Shown piece by piece: positions 50,097-57,771 of a stretch of 64,000 bases of DNA. Under the pieces are notes generated by a model. That model was given only the letters and a program-made list of their open reading frames with translations, ran no database searches and was not told the origin of the DNA. The translations under genes and the position numbers were made by a program. Numbering within the stretch: position 1 is the stretch's first letter; each line of letters begins with the position of its first letter. Origin of the DNA: CATQHD01 sp965202675. Lineage in GTDB: Bacteria > Actinomycetota > Acidimicrobiia > Spongiisociales > Spongiisociaceae. The stretch spans positions 1,302,001 to 1,366,000 of the forward strand of contig OZ241842.1 of assembly GCA_965202675.1 (NCBI GenBank), written 5' to 3'.

Positions 50097-50698
50097 AGCG
50101 GGTAGGGACCATCGTCGGAACCATGGCCCCGTTGCCGCGCAGCAACGTGGACACCGACCAGATCATGCCCAAGCAGTTCCTGAAGCGGGTGGAGCGCAGC
50201 GGCTACGGACAGTTCCTCTTCTATGACTGGGCCAGGACCGCCGATGGGGAGCTCGATCCGTCCTTCGTCCTCAACCGCCCGGAGTATCGGAGCGCCAAGG
50301 TGCTGGTCAGCGGGCCCAACTTCGGTTCCGGCTCCTCCCGAGAGCACGCCCCCTGGGGCATCCAGGATCGAGGGTTCGAAGCAGTCGTCGCCCCCTCGTT
50401 CGCCGACATCTTCTACAACAACTGCACCAAGATCGGCCTGCTTCCGGTCGCCCTGCCGGAGGAGGAGACGGCGCGGCTGATCGGGCTGGCCGAGGCCGAC
50501 CCGGGCGCCTCCGTGACGATCGACCTGGCGGCGCAGACCGTGGAGGCCGCGGGACGGAGGGCGGGCTTCGAGATCGACCCGTTCACCAAGCATCGGCTCA
50601 TGGAGGGCTTGGACGACATCGGCCTGACCCTCCGCCGCGAACAAGCCATCGAAGAATTCGAGGCAGGCCGCCCCGCCCATCTGCCCAGCCTCGCCTGA
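50093..50698 (+). CDS. leuD: 3-isopropylmalate dehydratase small subunit
   Basis: The 201-residue swivel-domain subunit has SNVDTDQIMPKQFLKRVERSG, FVLNRPEYRSAKVLVSGPNFGSGSSREHAPWG and SFADIFYNNCTKIGLLPV. The GTG start at 50093 overlaps the leuC stop (GTGA), so the two subunits are translationally coupled. The longer open frame reaching back into leuC is a shadow and was rejected. Confidence 0.96.
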   Translation: MKRVGTIVGTMAPLPRSNVDTDQIMPKQFLKRVERSGYGQFLFYDWARTADGELDPSFVLNRPEYRSAKVLVSGPNFGSGSSREHAPWGIQDRGFEAVVAPSFADIFYNNCTKIGLLPVALPEEETARLIGLAEADPGASVTIDLAAQTVEAAGRRAGFEIDPFTKHRLMEGLDDIGLTLRREQAIEEFEAGRPAHLPSLA

Positions 50699-50789
50699 CG
50701 CCTGGCGGCACAAACCTCTGATCCGCCCGGAAGGGCTCTGTTCCCATGGGCGGGGATATGAATGGTATATACGGCTAGAATTGTTGAAC

Positions 50790-51674
50790 ATGCTGGCCGT
50801 CATCTCCTACCCGCCGATCCCCATCTTCGAGCTGGGTCCGCTGCGCCTGTCGCTCCACGGCGTCTTCGCGGCGGTCGGGTTCCTGGTCGGCGCCTACTAC
50901 GGGACCCGCAAGTACGCCGCCCGCGGCTTCGACGGCGCCAAGTACCAGTCCGTCCTGACCTGGGCGCTGATCGGGGCGTTGCTGGGCGCCCGCTGGCTGA
51001 CCCTCCCCGCCTACTGGGTCGAGAACGGATTCGATATCGGAGAGATGGTCAACGTCGGCGGCAACTGGTCGATCCTGGGCGGGTTCGCCGGAGGAATCGG
51101 GGCGGGGATCTGGCAGATGCGGCGGCTGGATCTCAGGGTCTGGCCGGCGCTGGACGCCGCCTCCTTCGGGCTGGCGCTGGGGACGGTGGTGGGGCGGATC
51201 GGCGACCTGGCCATCGTCGAGCACCTGGGCGGGCCTACCGGCTTCTTCCTCGGCTACGGGATCAGGCCCGGATACGACGTGGCGCCGCAGCACAACCGCT
51301 TGGAGTGCACGGTGGCGGCGGCGGGCGACTACTGCGGGGTGTACCACCACGCCGCCCTCTACGACATGCTGGGGGCGGCCGTGCTGCTCGGGTTTCTCTA
51401 CTGGCTCTACCAGCGCTCCCGTTTCAACCTGCGTTACGGACAGATGTTCGCGGTCTGGACGGCCTGGTACGGTTTCCAGCGCTTCCTCATCGACTTCACC
51501 CGCCTGGCCTTGGACATAAACGGCGACAGCACCCTCGGCCCCCTCACCTGGAGCCAATGGAGCGGCTTGGCCGCCGGAGTTGCTGGCGTCGCGCTCTTCG
51601 TGTGGCTGGGCAAACGCAACCCCGTGATAACCCCCGAGAACGACCAGACCTACGGCGCCGCCAGCCCGGTGTAG
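50790..51674 (+). CDS. lgt: Prolipoprotein diacylglyceryl transferase
   Basis: A 294-residue polytopic membrane protein. The N-terminus PPIPIFELGPLRLSLHGVFAAVG and the periplasmic signature region GTVVGRIGDLAIVEHLGGPTG (GRxGD/N, with the essential Arg) identify Lgt. It attaches diacylglycerol from phosphatidylglycerol to the lipobox cysteine of prolipoproteins, such as the binding proteins encoded in this window. ATG 50790 was chosen over the two upstream TTG codons (50781, 50784); none has a clear ribosome site. It stands alone after leuCD. Confidence 0.93.
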   Translation: MLAVISYPPIPIFELGPLRLSLHGVFAAVGFLVGAYYGTRKYAARGFDGAKYQSVLTWALIGALLGARWLTLPAYWVENGFDIGEMVNVGGNWSILGGFAGGIGAGIWQMRRLDLRVWPALDAASFGLALGTVVGRIGDLAIVEHLGGPTGFFLGYGIRPGYDVAPQHNRLECTVAAAGDYCGVYHHAALYDMLGAAVLLGFLYWLYQRSRFNLRYGQMFAVWTAWYGFQRFLIDFTRLALDINGDSTLGPLTWSQWSGLAAGVAGVALFVWLGKRNPVITPENDQTYGAASPV

Positions 51675-51729
51675 AAACAAGCGGGCGCGAGCCTATCCGC
51701 CAAGGGGAAACACGCCCTCGCCGTCTCTT

Positions 51730-53040
51730 CTACAGGTCGAAGTAAGACATCGGCCCCGGAACGATCCCCGTCAGCCGCTGGTAGGTCTGGATCACCTGCC
51801 GCTCGGTCATCCCTGCCAATAGGTCCGCCACCAAACGCGGGGGCTTGTCGCCGCTATCAAGTCGATCGCGCGTCCACTGGGGCAACAGAGCTTGCTTTCG
51901 CTTCCCATCAACTACCTCCAAATATATTTCGAAGAGCTTGCTCAACATCTCTCTTTGGCCCTCTCGAATACTGGCAATACGAGGATTATCTATGACGTAA
52001 TAACGGGTAATCTCCTTGAGCAAATCAATCTGTCGTCGAGCCTTCCGATCTATTGCAACGCTCTTATTGGCAGATGGTTCGCGTATTCTGATCGCTCTTC
52101 CCGTGATAAACTGTGTAATAAGACCAGATGTAGCTTCATTTATAATTGAGCGGTGTTGATGTCCTCCATCATATGGTGTATCCAGATATAGATAAGGGCC
52201 TAAGGCAACCCGTAACACTCTAGATAAAATATCACTATCCTGCCTCAAAAAAGTTCCACGCTGGATACTAGCTTCAATAAATTTATCTCGTTCAGTTGCG
52301 CGGGACAGGAGATGGATAGGAATCAATCCAGCGCGATAAAAATCTTCCAGATCATGGACAGCATAGGTGACATCATCAGCCCAGTCCATCAACTCAGCTT
52401 CCAAAGATAGTTGTTTTCTTTTTTGGCCATATCTCACCCACTTAAACCGATCTTTATCTACATTATAAGCACCCCACTTTTTGCGGCCCTTCTTAGGCTT
52501 ACCTCGGGTCCACGGATACTTTAAAATGGCATTGAGGGTTGCGCGCGTCAAGTTGAGCCCTGAATCTCCAGCCGGACCTTGTAATGAATCTAGGTCTGGA
52601 TAGTTATCGGTATGAGCTGCCAGCCGGGTGACGATCCGGAACGACTGGGCATTGCCTTCGAAACCGTCCCTTTGCCTTCTTTTAACAACAGATTGAAATA
52701 TTACTTCCTCTCCGTCATGGCCGAACGGAGGATGCCCCAAGTCGTGAGCAAGGCCCGCCGTTTCAACAACATCAGGATCCAAGCCGCCCCAAGCTTCACA
52801 TTCCGATGGGTATTCTTTCAACAGGCGTTCCGCTAGTCGACGTCCCACCTGTGCTACCTTCAGTGAATGTGTCAGGCGGTTGTGGAAGATATCCCCCTCG
52901 CTTGCTGACACTACCTGGGTAACCCCGCTGAGACGACGGAACTCCGGGGAGTATAGAACCCGGTCCCGATCGCGCTGGAACGGACCGCGAGGATCGTTGC
53001 TACTGGCGGTATCCCGGAATCGAGCTTCTCTGCTATTCAC
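51730..53040 (-). CDS. dgt: dGTPase-like HD-domain dNTP triphosphohydrolase
   Basis: A 436-residue HD-superfamily protein. The metal ligands are in NRLTHSLKVAQVGRR (His), AHDLGHPPFGHDGEE (His-Asp) and LMDWADDVTYAVHDLEDFY (Asp). It hydrolyses dGTP or other dNTPs to nucleoside and triphosphate, and can limit phage replication by draining dNTPs. The GTG at 53040 overlaps the stop of the upstream small gene (GTGA), which sets the start and implies an operon. The central part (~51.9-52.8 kb) is markedly A+T-rich with rare codons such as ATA and AGA, unlike flanking genes, suggesting transfer. Confidence 0.9.
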   Translation of the reverse strand: MNSREARFRDTASSNDPRGPFQRDRDRVLYSPEFRRLSGVTQVVSASEGDIFHNRLTHSLKVAQVGRRLAERLLKEYPSECEAWGGLDPDVVETAGLAHDLGHPPFGHDGEEVIFQSVVKRRQRDGFEGNAQSFRIVTRLAAHTDNYPDLDSLQGPAGDSGLNLTRATLNAILKYPWTRGKPKKGRKKWGAYNVDKDRFKWVRYGQKRKQLSLEAELMDWADDVTYAVHDLEDFYRAGLIPIHLLSRATERDKFIEASIQRGTFLRQDSDILSRVLRVALGPYLYLDTPYDGGHQHRSIINEATSGLITQFITGRAIRIREPSANKSVAIDRKARRQIDLLKEITRYYVIDNPRIASIREGQREMLSKLFEIYLEVVDGKRKQALLPQWTRDRLDSGDKPPRLVADLLAGMTERQVIQTYQRLTGIVPGPMSYFDL

Positions 53041-53267
53041 TGAGGGATAAGACGGATTCCGTCTAGAGCAAGCCGCAGTTGACCGTTGCTTACCAAGCGC
53101 GATACAGCAATACATACGTCGAAGCCTGTTAGTTCAGATCCTTCCATGGCGTCTATCACCTCCAGAACACCACCGAAAGGCGGCTCTCCCGCATCATGGC
53201 GCTCCTCAATTACCTTGAGCACCATCCTCATCCGACTACGGCCCGGCGCGATCTGCGTATCCACCAC
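53037..53267 (-). CDS. Small paralogous protein 2, coupled to dgt
   Basis: A 76-residue protein MVDTQIAPGRSRMRMVLKVI..., clearly a paralogue of its upstream neighbour. GTG 53267 was preferred over ATG 53273: AAGGAGG abuts that ATG with no spacer but stands six bases before the GTG, and the paralogue starts at the homologous Met-Val-Asp-Thr. It contains FGGVLEVIDAMEGSELTGFD and a strand-turn-strand (QLRLALDGIRLI) that could be a winged-helix. No family recognised; perhaps a regulator or partner of the dGTPase. Confidence 0.7.
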   Translation of the reverse strand: MVDTQIAPGRSRMRMVLKVIEERHDAGEPPFGGVLEVIDAMEGSELTGFDVCIAVSRLVSNGQLRLALDGIRLIPQ

Positions 53268-53560
53268 CGCCATCCTCCTTTCAGATCGTCTAACTTATCA
53301 ACCGGGTGCGAAACAACGGTTGCCGGTGGAGTCCCATCCTCACAAGTGACCATGCGGATACCGTCAAGAGCGTACCTTATTCGGCCCGCGCGGACCAGGC
53401 GCGGTATCGCGAGGCATATATCAAAACCCGTGAGGTCAGGCCCCTCTAAGGCGTCGATCACCTCCAGAACATCACCGAACGGCGGCTCTCCCCGCTCCTT
53501 GATGGCCTTGAGCACCATGGCCATCCGACTACGGCCTGGCGCGATCTTGGTGTCCACCAT
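53228..53560 (-). CDS. Small paralogous protein 1, upstream of dgt
   Basis: A 110-residue protein starting MVDTKIAPGRSRMAMVLKAIKER, with GAGAGGAG upstream. Residues 1-75 align with the next gene (shared PPFG-VLEVIDA-EG--LTGFD and ALDGIR). The last ~35 residues (TVVSHPVDKLDDLKGGWRWWIRR) are read from the duplicated leader of the downstream copy, which shows how the tandem duplication arose. It overlaps paralogue 2 by 40 bases. Function unknown; a small DNA-binding protein is possible. Confidence 0.65.
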   Translation of the reverse strand: MVDTKIAPGRSRMAMVLKAIKERGEPPFGDVLEVIDALEGPDLTGFDICLAIPRLVRAGRIRYALDGIRMVTCEDGTPPATVVSHPVDKLDDLKGGWRWWIRRSRRAVVG

Positions 53561-53750
53561 CGCTTCACTCCTCTCGCCGGTTGCCTGCACCCTATCAACC
53601 GGGTATGACACAACGGCGGATCAGAGCCGCATTTTCTCGGCAGGGATCGCCGCCCCCGGATGGCCGGCGGGCCTCTCACCCCGTGCAAGCAGGGGGTTCG
53701 CGGATCTGACCCTTCGGATCCGGCCGCGGTTGCGGGAACGCCGACGGCGG

Positions 53751-55019
53751 TCAGGGCTGCCAGAGGGCCTCTATGGGGCGGATGTGGATCCGGTCGCCGG
53801 CGGGCAGGGCGCGGGAACCCGTGTAGAACACGACCCCCTGCGTGAACCGCTCCCCCAACAGGCCGCGCAGCCTCGCCAGGTTCGCCCAATCCCTGGGATG
53901 CACGGTGGCCAAGGCCTTGACCTCGACCGCGACCGCCCGCCCGTCCGGCAGCTCGATGACGAGATCCGCCTCCAGACCGTTGCGGTCCCGGTAATGGAAC
54001 AACCCGACCGACCCCAGGGACGGATCCAGCCAGGCCGCCTGCTTGACGATCTCGTTGACCGCGAAGGTCTCCACCAATTGACCGCGGGCGGGGTGGGTCG
54101 GCGCGGCCAGCGCGTCCGGCGCGGTGTTCATCAGGGAGGCGGCCAGGCCGGTGTCGACCAGATGTATCTTCGGTCGCCGCTTGGCGCGGGAAGTGAGGTT
54201 GCGCGACCACGGCTGCAGCTTGTGGACCAGGTGGGTCATCTGCAGATGGCCCAGATAGTCGGCCGTGGTCAGAACGCTGCCCAGGCCTATTTCGCCGTGA
54301 ATGTTGGATATGACCAGCTCGGAGGCGGTGCGGGCGGCCAGCGACTGCAGCAGCCGGGGCAACGCGTCGGCGCGGCGCGCCCCGGTCAAAGCCGCGATGT
54401 CGCGCAGGGTAACGGTGTCCACGTAGGAACCGAACCAGGCGCTGCGGGCCCACGGCGGGAGGTGCTGCACCTCCGGGTAACCGCCGAGGCAGATACGCTC
54501 CAGATAGTCCCCCGGCGCCAGATCGGAATCCTTTCCGGGCGCCGGTGCGTCGGCGTCTCCCATCAGCCTCTCCAGGAAAACATCGCGGCGGCCTTCGATC
54601 TCGCCCTGCGAGAAGGGGTGCAAACGGAAGAGCACCGCCCGGCCCGCCAGTGATTCACTGATCGTGGGGACGGTCAAGAAATCCGCCGAGCCGGTCAGGA
54701 GGAACTGACCCGGCGCCCGGTTGCGGTCGACCGACTGCTTGACCGCCTGCACCAGGGGCTCCCCGGCCCGCTGGATCTCATCGATCACCACGGGGGCCGA
54801 CAGGCCGCTCAGCAGCCCTAACGGATCTTCGAGGGCGGCCGCCAACACCTGCCGGTCGTCCAGCGAGATGTACGACCCTTCTCCGGCCACCTGAAGGGCG
54901 GCGGTGGTCTTGCCCGCCTGCCTGGGGCCATGCAGCACCACTACTCGGAACAGCCGCAGAGCCTCCCTAAGGGTGGCAACCATATTGCGTTTTACCAGGG
55001 GTTTTTCTTGCACCGACAC
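53751..55019 (-). CDS. AAA_14/DUF4143 ATPase
   Basis: A protein of ~422 residues. Walker A is LHGPRQAGKTTAALQVA, Walker B APVVIDEIQRAGEPL, and sensor 1 is QFLLTGSADFLTV; the C-terminal DUF4143 part has a PD-(D/E)xK-like segment (EADLVIELPDGRAVAVEVKA). Such ATPases are common, mobile and of unclear function; a role in defence or as a nuclease-linked switch has been suggested. The GTG at 55019 is proposed because the TTG at 55058 lies in a palindrome that is probably an operator. No tightly linked gene on the same strand. Confidence 0.82.
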   Translation of the reverse strand: MSVQEKPLVKRNMVATLREALRLFRVVVLHGPRQAGKTTAALQVAGEGSYISLDDRQVLAAALEDPLGLLSGLSAPVVIDEIQRAGEPLVQAVKQSVDRNRAPGQFLLTGSADFLTVPTISESLAGRAVLFRLHPFSQGEIEGRRDVFLERLMGDADAPAPGKDSDLAPGDYLERICLGGYPEVQHLPPWARSAWFGSYVDTVTLRDIAALTGARRADALPRLLQSLAARTASELVISNIHGEIGLGSVLTTADYLGHLQMTHLVHKLQPWSRNLTSRAKRRPKIHLVDTGLAASLMNTAPDALAAPTHPARGQLVETFAVNEIVKQAAWLDPSLGSVGLFHYRDRNGLEADLVIELPDGRAVAVEVKALATVHPRDWANLARLRGLLGERFTQGVVFYTGSRALPAGDRIHIRPIEALWQP

Positions 55020-55057
55020 CGCCCTGTCATCCTCATTCCACAACTCTGATGACAGCA

Positions 55058-55077
55058 ATATAGTAATGCTACTATAT
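55058..55077. promoter_or_regulatory. Perfect palindrome at the AAA_14 promoter
   Basis: ATATAGTA-ATGC-TACTATAT (8-base arms) overlaps a minus-strand -10-like TATAGT. A dimeric repressor, perhaps self-encoded, could bind here. Confidence 0.5.
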
Positions 55078-55136
55078 CTTTCGCTTACAGTCTAATATCA
55101 GTTGCGCTCTACTCCAGCCGTAACGTCAAAGGAGCT

Positions 55137-55174
55137 GCCCCCGGGTTGCCGTCCGGGGGCGGCCGGGTTATCAT
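55137..55174 (+). promoter_or_regulatory. Promoter of the aromatic leader peptide and DAHP synthase operon
   Basis: TTGCCG (55146-55151), 17 bases, then TATCAT (55169-55174), with the leader ATG seven nucleotides later, so the transcript would be leaderless. The -35 box lies in the loop of a perfect inverted repeat GCCCCCGG (55137-55144) / CCGGGGGC (55153-55160), a possible repressor site. Confidence 0.5.
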
Positions 55175-55180
55175 GGGGTC

Positions 55181-55252
55181 ATGACGCGTTCGTCGTTCTA
55201 CGCCTATTACGCCTTTACCGGGCCCGATGCCCGGGCCAGGCGCGGCGTGTAA
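55181..55252 (+). CDS. Aromatic-residue-rich leader peptide (attenuator)
   Basis: A 23-codon frame MTRSSFYAYYAFTGPDARAR, ending RGV and TAA. Five of codons 6-12 specify Phe or Tyr (TTC TAC GCC TAT TAC GCC TTT). A strong intrinsic terminator starts 26 bases after the stop, followed by a DAHP synthase gene. This is the layout of ribosome-mediated attenuation: stalling at Phe/Tyr codons when charged tRNA is scarce would prevent terminator formation. It is too short for ordinary gene callers. The ATG is probably at the transcript's 5' end. Confidence 0.75.
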   Translation: MTRSSFYAYYAFTGPDARARRGV

Positions 55253-55278
55253 CGACTTTCACCAGCGAAAACCCAAGG

Positions 55279-55307
55279 CCCGGAGCGTCCGCTCCGGGTT
55301 TTTCTTT
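55279..55307 (+). terminator. Attenuator terminator before the DAHP synthase gene
   Basis: CCCGGAGC-GTCC-GCTCCGGG is a perfect 8-bp stem with a 4-nt loop, followed directly by TTTTTCTTT. It sits between the leader peptide stop (55252) and the DAHP synthase ATG (55355). Confidence 0.85.
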
Positions 55308-55354
55308 AGCCCGGAAGCGGCGCCGGACCTCCGTAGACAAGGAGCATGGAGCAG

Positions 55355-56413
55355 ATGGAACGCAAAGCTGTACGCAACGGCTCGGACGCCGACACGCTCG
55401 TCGAGGTCGGAGCGACCAGGTTCGGGCGCGATCCGTTCCCGACCATCGCCGGCCCGCGGGCGGTCGAGTCGGAGGAACAGATAATGGAGGTGGCGGAGGC
55501 GGTGGCCGAGGCGGGCGCGGCCCTGCTGCGCGGCGGGGTGTTCGAGTCGAGCAACTCTCCCTACGCCTTCCCCGGCCTGGGCGAGCCGGGTCTGGAACTC
55601 CTGCAGCAGGCCGGGCGGGAGGTCGGCCTGCCCACGTTGACCAAGGCGCTCGAACCCAAACACGTAGAACCGGTGGCCGAGCACGTCGACATGATCCATG
55701 TGGACCCGGGTTCGATGCAGAACTTCGAGCTGCTGCGGGTGATCGGGCGGACCGGTAAACCGGTGCTGCTGGAGCGGGGGGGGTCGGCCACCATAGACGA
55801 ATGGCTGTGGGCCGCCGAGTACATCCTCGCCGAGGGCAACAACCAGATCGTCCTGTGCGAAGGCGGCATCCGCACCTTCGCCGCCCCGGCCGCCCTCGAC
55901 CTGGGCGCTATCCCGGTCGTCAAGGAGAAGAGCCCTCTCCCGGTGATCGCGGCCCCTTCGGGGGCGGCGGGCTCCGCGGGCCGGATCCAGCCTCTGGCGC
56001 TGGCCGCCCAGGGGGTGGGGGCCGACGGCATCATGATAGAGGTGCATCCCGACCCCGGAACGGCGCGCACCAACGTGTCGCATCAGCTCACCATCCCCGA
56101 CTTCGCCCGGCTGATGGACGCGCTCGGGGTCAACCGGATCCGCATGAAGATCGACCTGATCAACCGCGATCTGGTGCGCCTGCTGGCCAACCGCCGCCGG
56201 ATGGTCATGGAGGTGGGCCGGATCAAAGCGGAAAGGGGAATGCCGGTCCATATTCCCGAAAGGGAGGAGGAGCTGCTGAACGTGGTGCGCGACGAGGCCG
56301 CCCTGGCCGGCCTGAACCCCGAACAGGTGGAGCAGATATTCGTCCTGATCCTCGAGCATTCACGCGAAGCCCAGCGCCGCAAGAAGAGCGCCGGCGCCTG
56401 GGAACAGGAGTAA
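55355..56413 (+). CDS. Bifunctional DAHP synthase / chorismate mutase (C-terminal AroQ)
   Basis: A 352-residue protein. Residues ~20-265 are a type I-beta DAHP synthase (PFPTIAGPRAVESEEQ, GAALLRGGVFESSNSPYAF, GKPVLLERGGSATIDEW, IVLCEGGIRTF, IMIEVHPDPGTA), condensing PEP and erythrose 4-phosphate. Residues ~270-345 are an AroQ chorismate mutase (KIDLINRDLVRLLANRRRMV, IPEREEELLNVVRDEA). The mutase is C-terminal, as in Bacteroidetes-type enzymes, rather than N-terminal as in Bacillus; it probably acts as the feedback sensor for Phe/Tyr. The second ATG (55355) is 10 bases from AAGGAG; the first (55346) is too close. Preceded by an attenuator. Confidence 0.93.
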   Translation: MERKAVRNGSDADTLVEVGATRFGRDPFPTIAGPRAVESEEQIMEVAEAVAEAGAALLRGGVFESSNSPYAFPGLGEPGLELLQQAGREVGLPTLTKALEPKHVEPVAEHVDMIHVDPGSMQNFELLRVIGRTGKPVLLERGGSATIDEWLWAAEYILAEGNNQIVLCEGGIRTFAAPAALDLGAIPVVKEKSPLPVIAAPSGAAGSAGRIQPLALAAQGVGADGIMIEVHPDPGTARTNVSHQLTIPDFARLMDALGVNRIRMKIDLINRDLVRLLANRRRMVMEVGRIKAERGMPVHIPEREEELLNVVRDEAALAGLNPEQVEQIFVLILEHSREAQRRKKSAGAWEQE

Positions 56414-56514
56414 CCCTTTCCGATCCGGGCCGGCCCGCTCCGCCGGCCGCCCCGGCCCCGGGGCAACTAGCCTGGGCGGGCGAGACAAACCGAAGCCGAT
56501 TGCGAGGTGAGGAG

Positions 56515-56943
56515 ATGACCGAGGCGCCCAGCTGGATGGTGGCGGACCTGGCCGAGGAGATCGAACGGGCGCTGGCCGAAGGGGGCGCCGGGGACGGCCG
56601 CGTCGTGGAAGGGCGGGCCGCCGCGGTCAAGGCATCGCCGGAGCGGGGCAACTCCTCCAAGATCGTGATGGGCACCTCGGCCCTGCCGCCGAACTTCTCG
56701 ACCGTCCCCCATTCCCACGAGGCGGAGGAGGTGTCGGTGATCCTCGCCGGGGGCGGCCGGGTGGACATCGGCGGGGACTCGCACCCCTTGGAGAAGGGAA
56801 TGGTCCTTTTCGCCCCCTCCGATATCCCCCATCAGACCCATTCGGGGCCGGAGGGCCTCACCGTGCTCTGGTTCTACGCTCCGCCGGGGTCGGAGGCGCG
56901 CTGGCTCGCCCCCGACGCCCCGCAGGAAGGCCCGCGGTCATAG
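56515..56943 (+). CDS. Cupin-domain protein
   Basis: A 142-residue single cupin. Metal-binding motif 1 is VPHSHEAEEVSVILAGGG and motif 2 is EKGMVLFAPSDIPHQTHSG, followed by LTVLWFYAPPGS, as in sugar-, hydroxyquinol- or regulatory cupins. GAGGTGAGGAG precedes the ATG. It is the first gene of a plus-strand run with an SDR, a ceramidase-like hydrolase and a peptide-type ABC importer, so it may act on or sense the same imported compound. Reaction unknown. Confidence 0.82.
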   Translation: MTEAPSWMVADLAEEIERALAEGGAGDGRVVEGRAAAVKASPERGNSSKIVMGTSALPPNFSTVPHSHEAEEVSVILAGGGRVDIGGDSHPLEKGMVLFAPSDIPHQTHSGPEGLTVLWFYAPPGSEARWLAPDAPQEGPRS

Positions 56944-57722
56944 GCGGCGGCGCCGGGACGGGGACGGCGGTCGTCACCGGATCGGCGGGCGGCATCGGCG
57001 GCGCCGTCGTCGAGGCGCTGTTGGCCGTGGAACCGCCGCCCGCCGTCGCGGCGGTGGATCTGCGCCCCGGCCACGCTGCGCCGCTCATAGAGAAACACGG
57101 CGCCGACCGGGTGCTGGAGGCGGTCTGCGACGTGGCCGACCCCGGCTCGGTGCGCCGCGCCGCAGAGCGGATCGAAGAGTGGGGGCCGCCCGTGCGCTTC
57201 CTCGTGAACTGCGCCGGCGTCCAGCTGGCGGGGCCCAGCGTCGACTTCGCCCCGGAGGACTGGCGCAGGGTGCTGGACATCAACCTGTCGGGCACCTTCT
57301 ACTGGTGCCAGGCGGCGGGCAGGCTCATGACGGCCCACGGGGAAGGCGGGGCGGTTGTCAACTTCTCCTCGGTGGCCGAGTTCTTCGGATGGCCGCTGCG
57401 CGCCCCCTATGCGGCCACCAAGGCGGCGGTCGGCTCGCTCACCCGCACCCTGGCCGTCGAATGGGCCCACCTGGGGATCAGGGTCAACGCGGTGGCGCCC
57501 GGCTACATCGACACCGCCCTGGCGCGCAGCGCCATCGAAGGCGGGCGCCTGTCCAAGCCGGAAGCCGACGCCCTCCACGCCCAGCAGCGCTTCGCCGACC
57601 CTTCCGAGGTGGCCGCGGCGGTCTGCTTCCTGCTCTCCCCCGAGGCCGGCTTCATCACCGGCGAAACCCTCAAGGTGGACGGCGGCCTGACCGCCAAGAA
57701 GCTCGACTGGCCGCCGAGGTGA
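56940..57722 (+). CDS. SDR-family oxidoreductase (start codon unclear)
   Basis: A classical short-chain dehydrogenase of ~260 residues. It has the Rossmann nucleotide site TAVVTGSAGGIGGAVVEALL, NCAGVQLAG, the catalytic Ser in VVNFSSVAEFFG, the Tyr-x3-Lys in RAPYAATKAAVGSL, and the C-terminal GFITGETLKVDGGL. The Rossmann motif begins before any usable ATG, GTG or TTG: the first TTG (57021) would delete it. Translation must start further up, perhaps at the ATA (56940) that overlaps the cupin TAG (ATAG). Substrate unknown; the operon context points to metabolism of an imported acylated or hydroxylated compound. Confidence 0.8.
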   Translation: MGGGAGTGTAVVTGSAGGIGGAVVEALLAVEPPPAVAAVDLRPGHAAPLIEKHGADRVLEAVCDVADPGSVRRAAERIEEWGPPVRFLVNCAGVQLAGPSVDFAPEDWRRVLDINLSGTFYWCQAAGRLMTAHGEGGAVVNFSSVAEFFGWPLRAPYAATKAAVGSLTRTLAVEWAHLGIRVNAVAPGYIDTALARSAIEGGRLSKPEADALHAQQRFADPSEVAAAVCFLLSPEAGFITGETLKVDGGLTAKKLDWPPR

Positions 57723-57771
57723 CCGGCGCCCCCTCCGGTATCCTCTCCGGCAGCCGACCGGGGAGAGACGG

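Noticed and set aside
55020..55058. TTG at 55058 as start of the AAA_14 ATPase
   Set aside because: It lies in a perfect palindrome and promoter-like sequence without a ribosome site; the conserved region begins after 55019.
57021..57023. TTG at 57021 as start of the SDR gene
   Set aside because: It would remove the nucleotide-binding TGSAGGIGG motif, which is encoded in frame immediately upstream.
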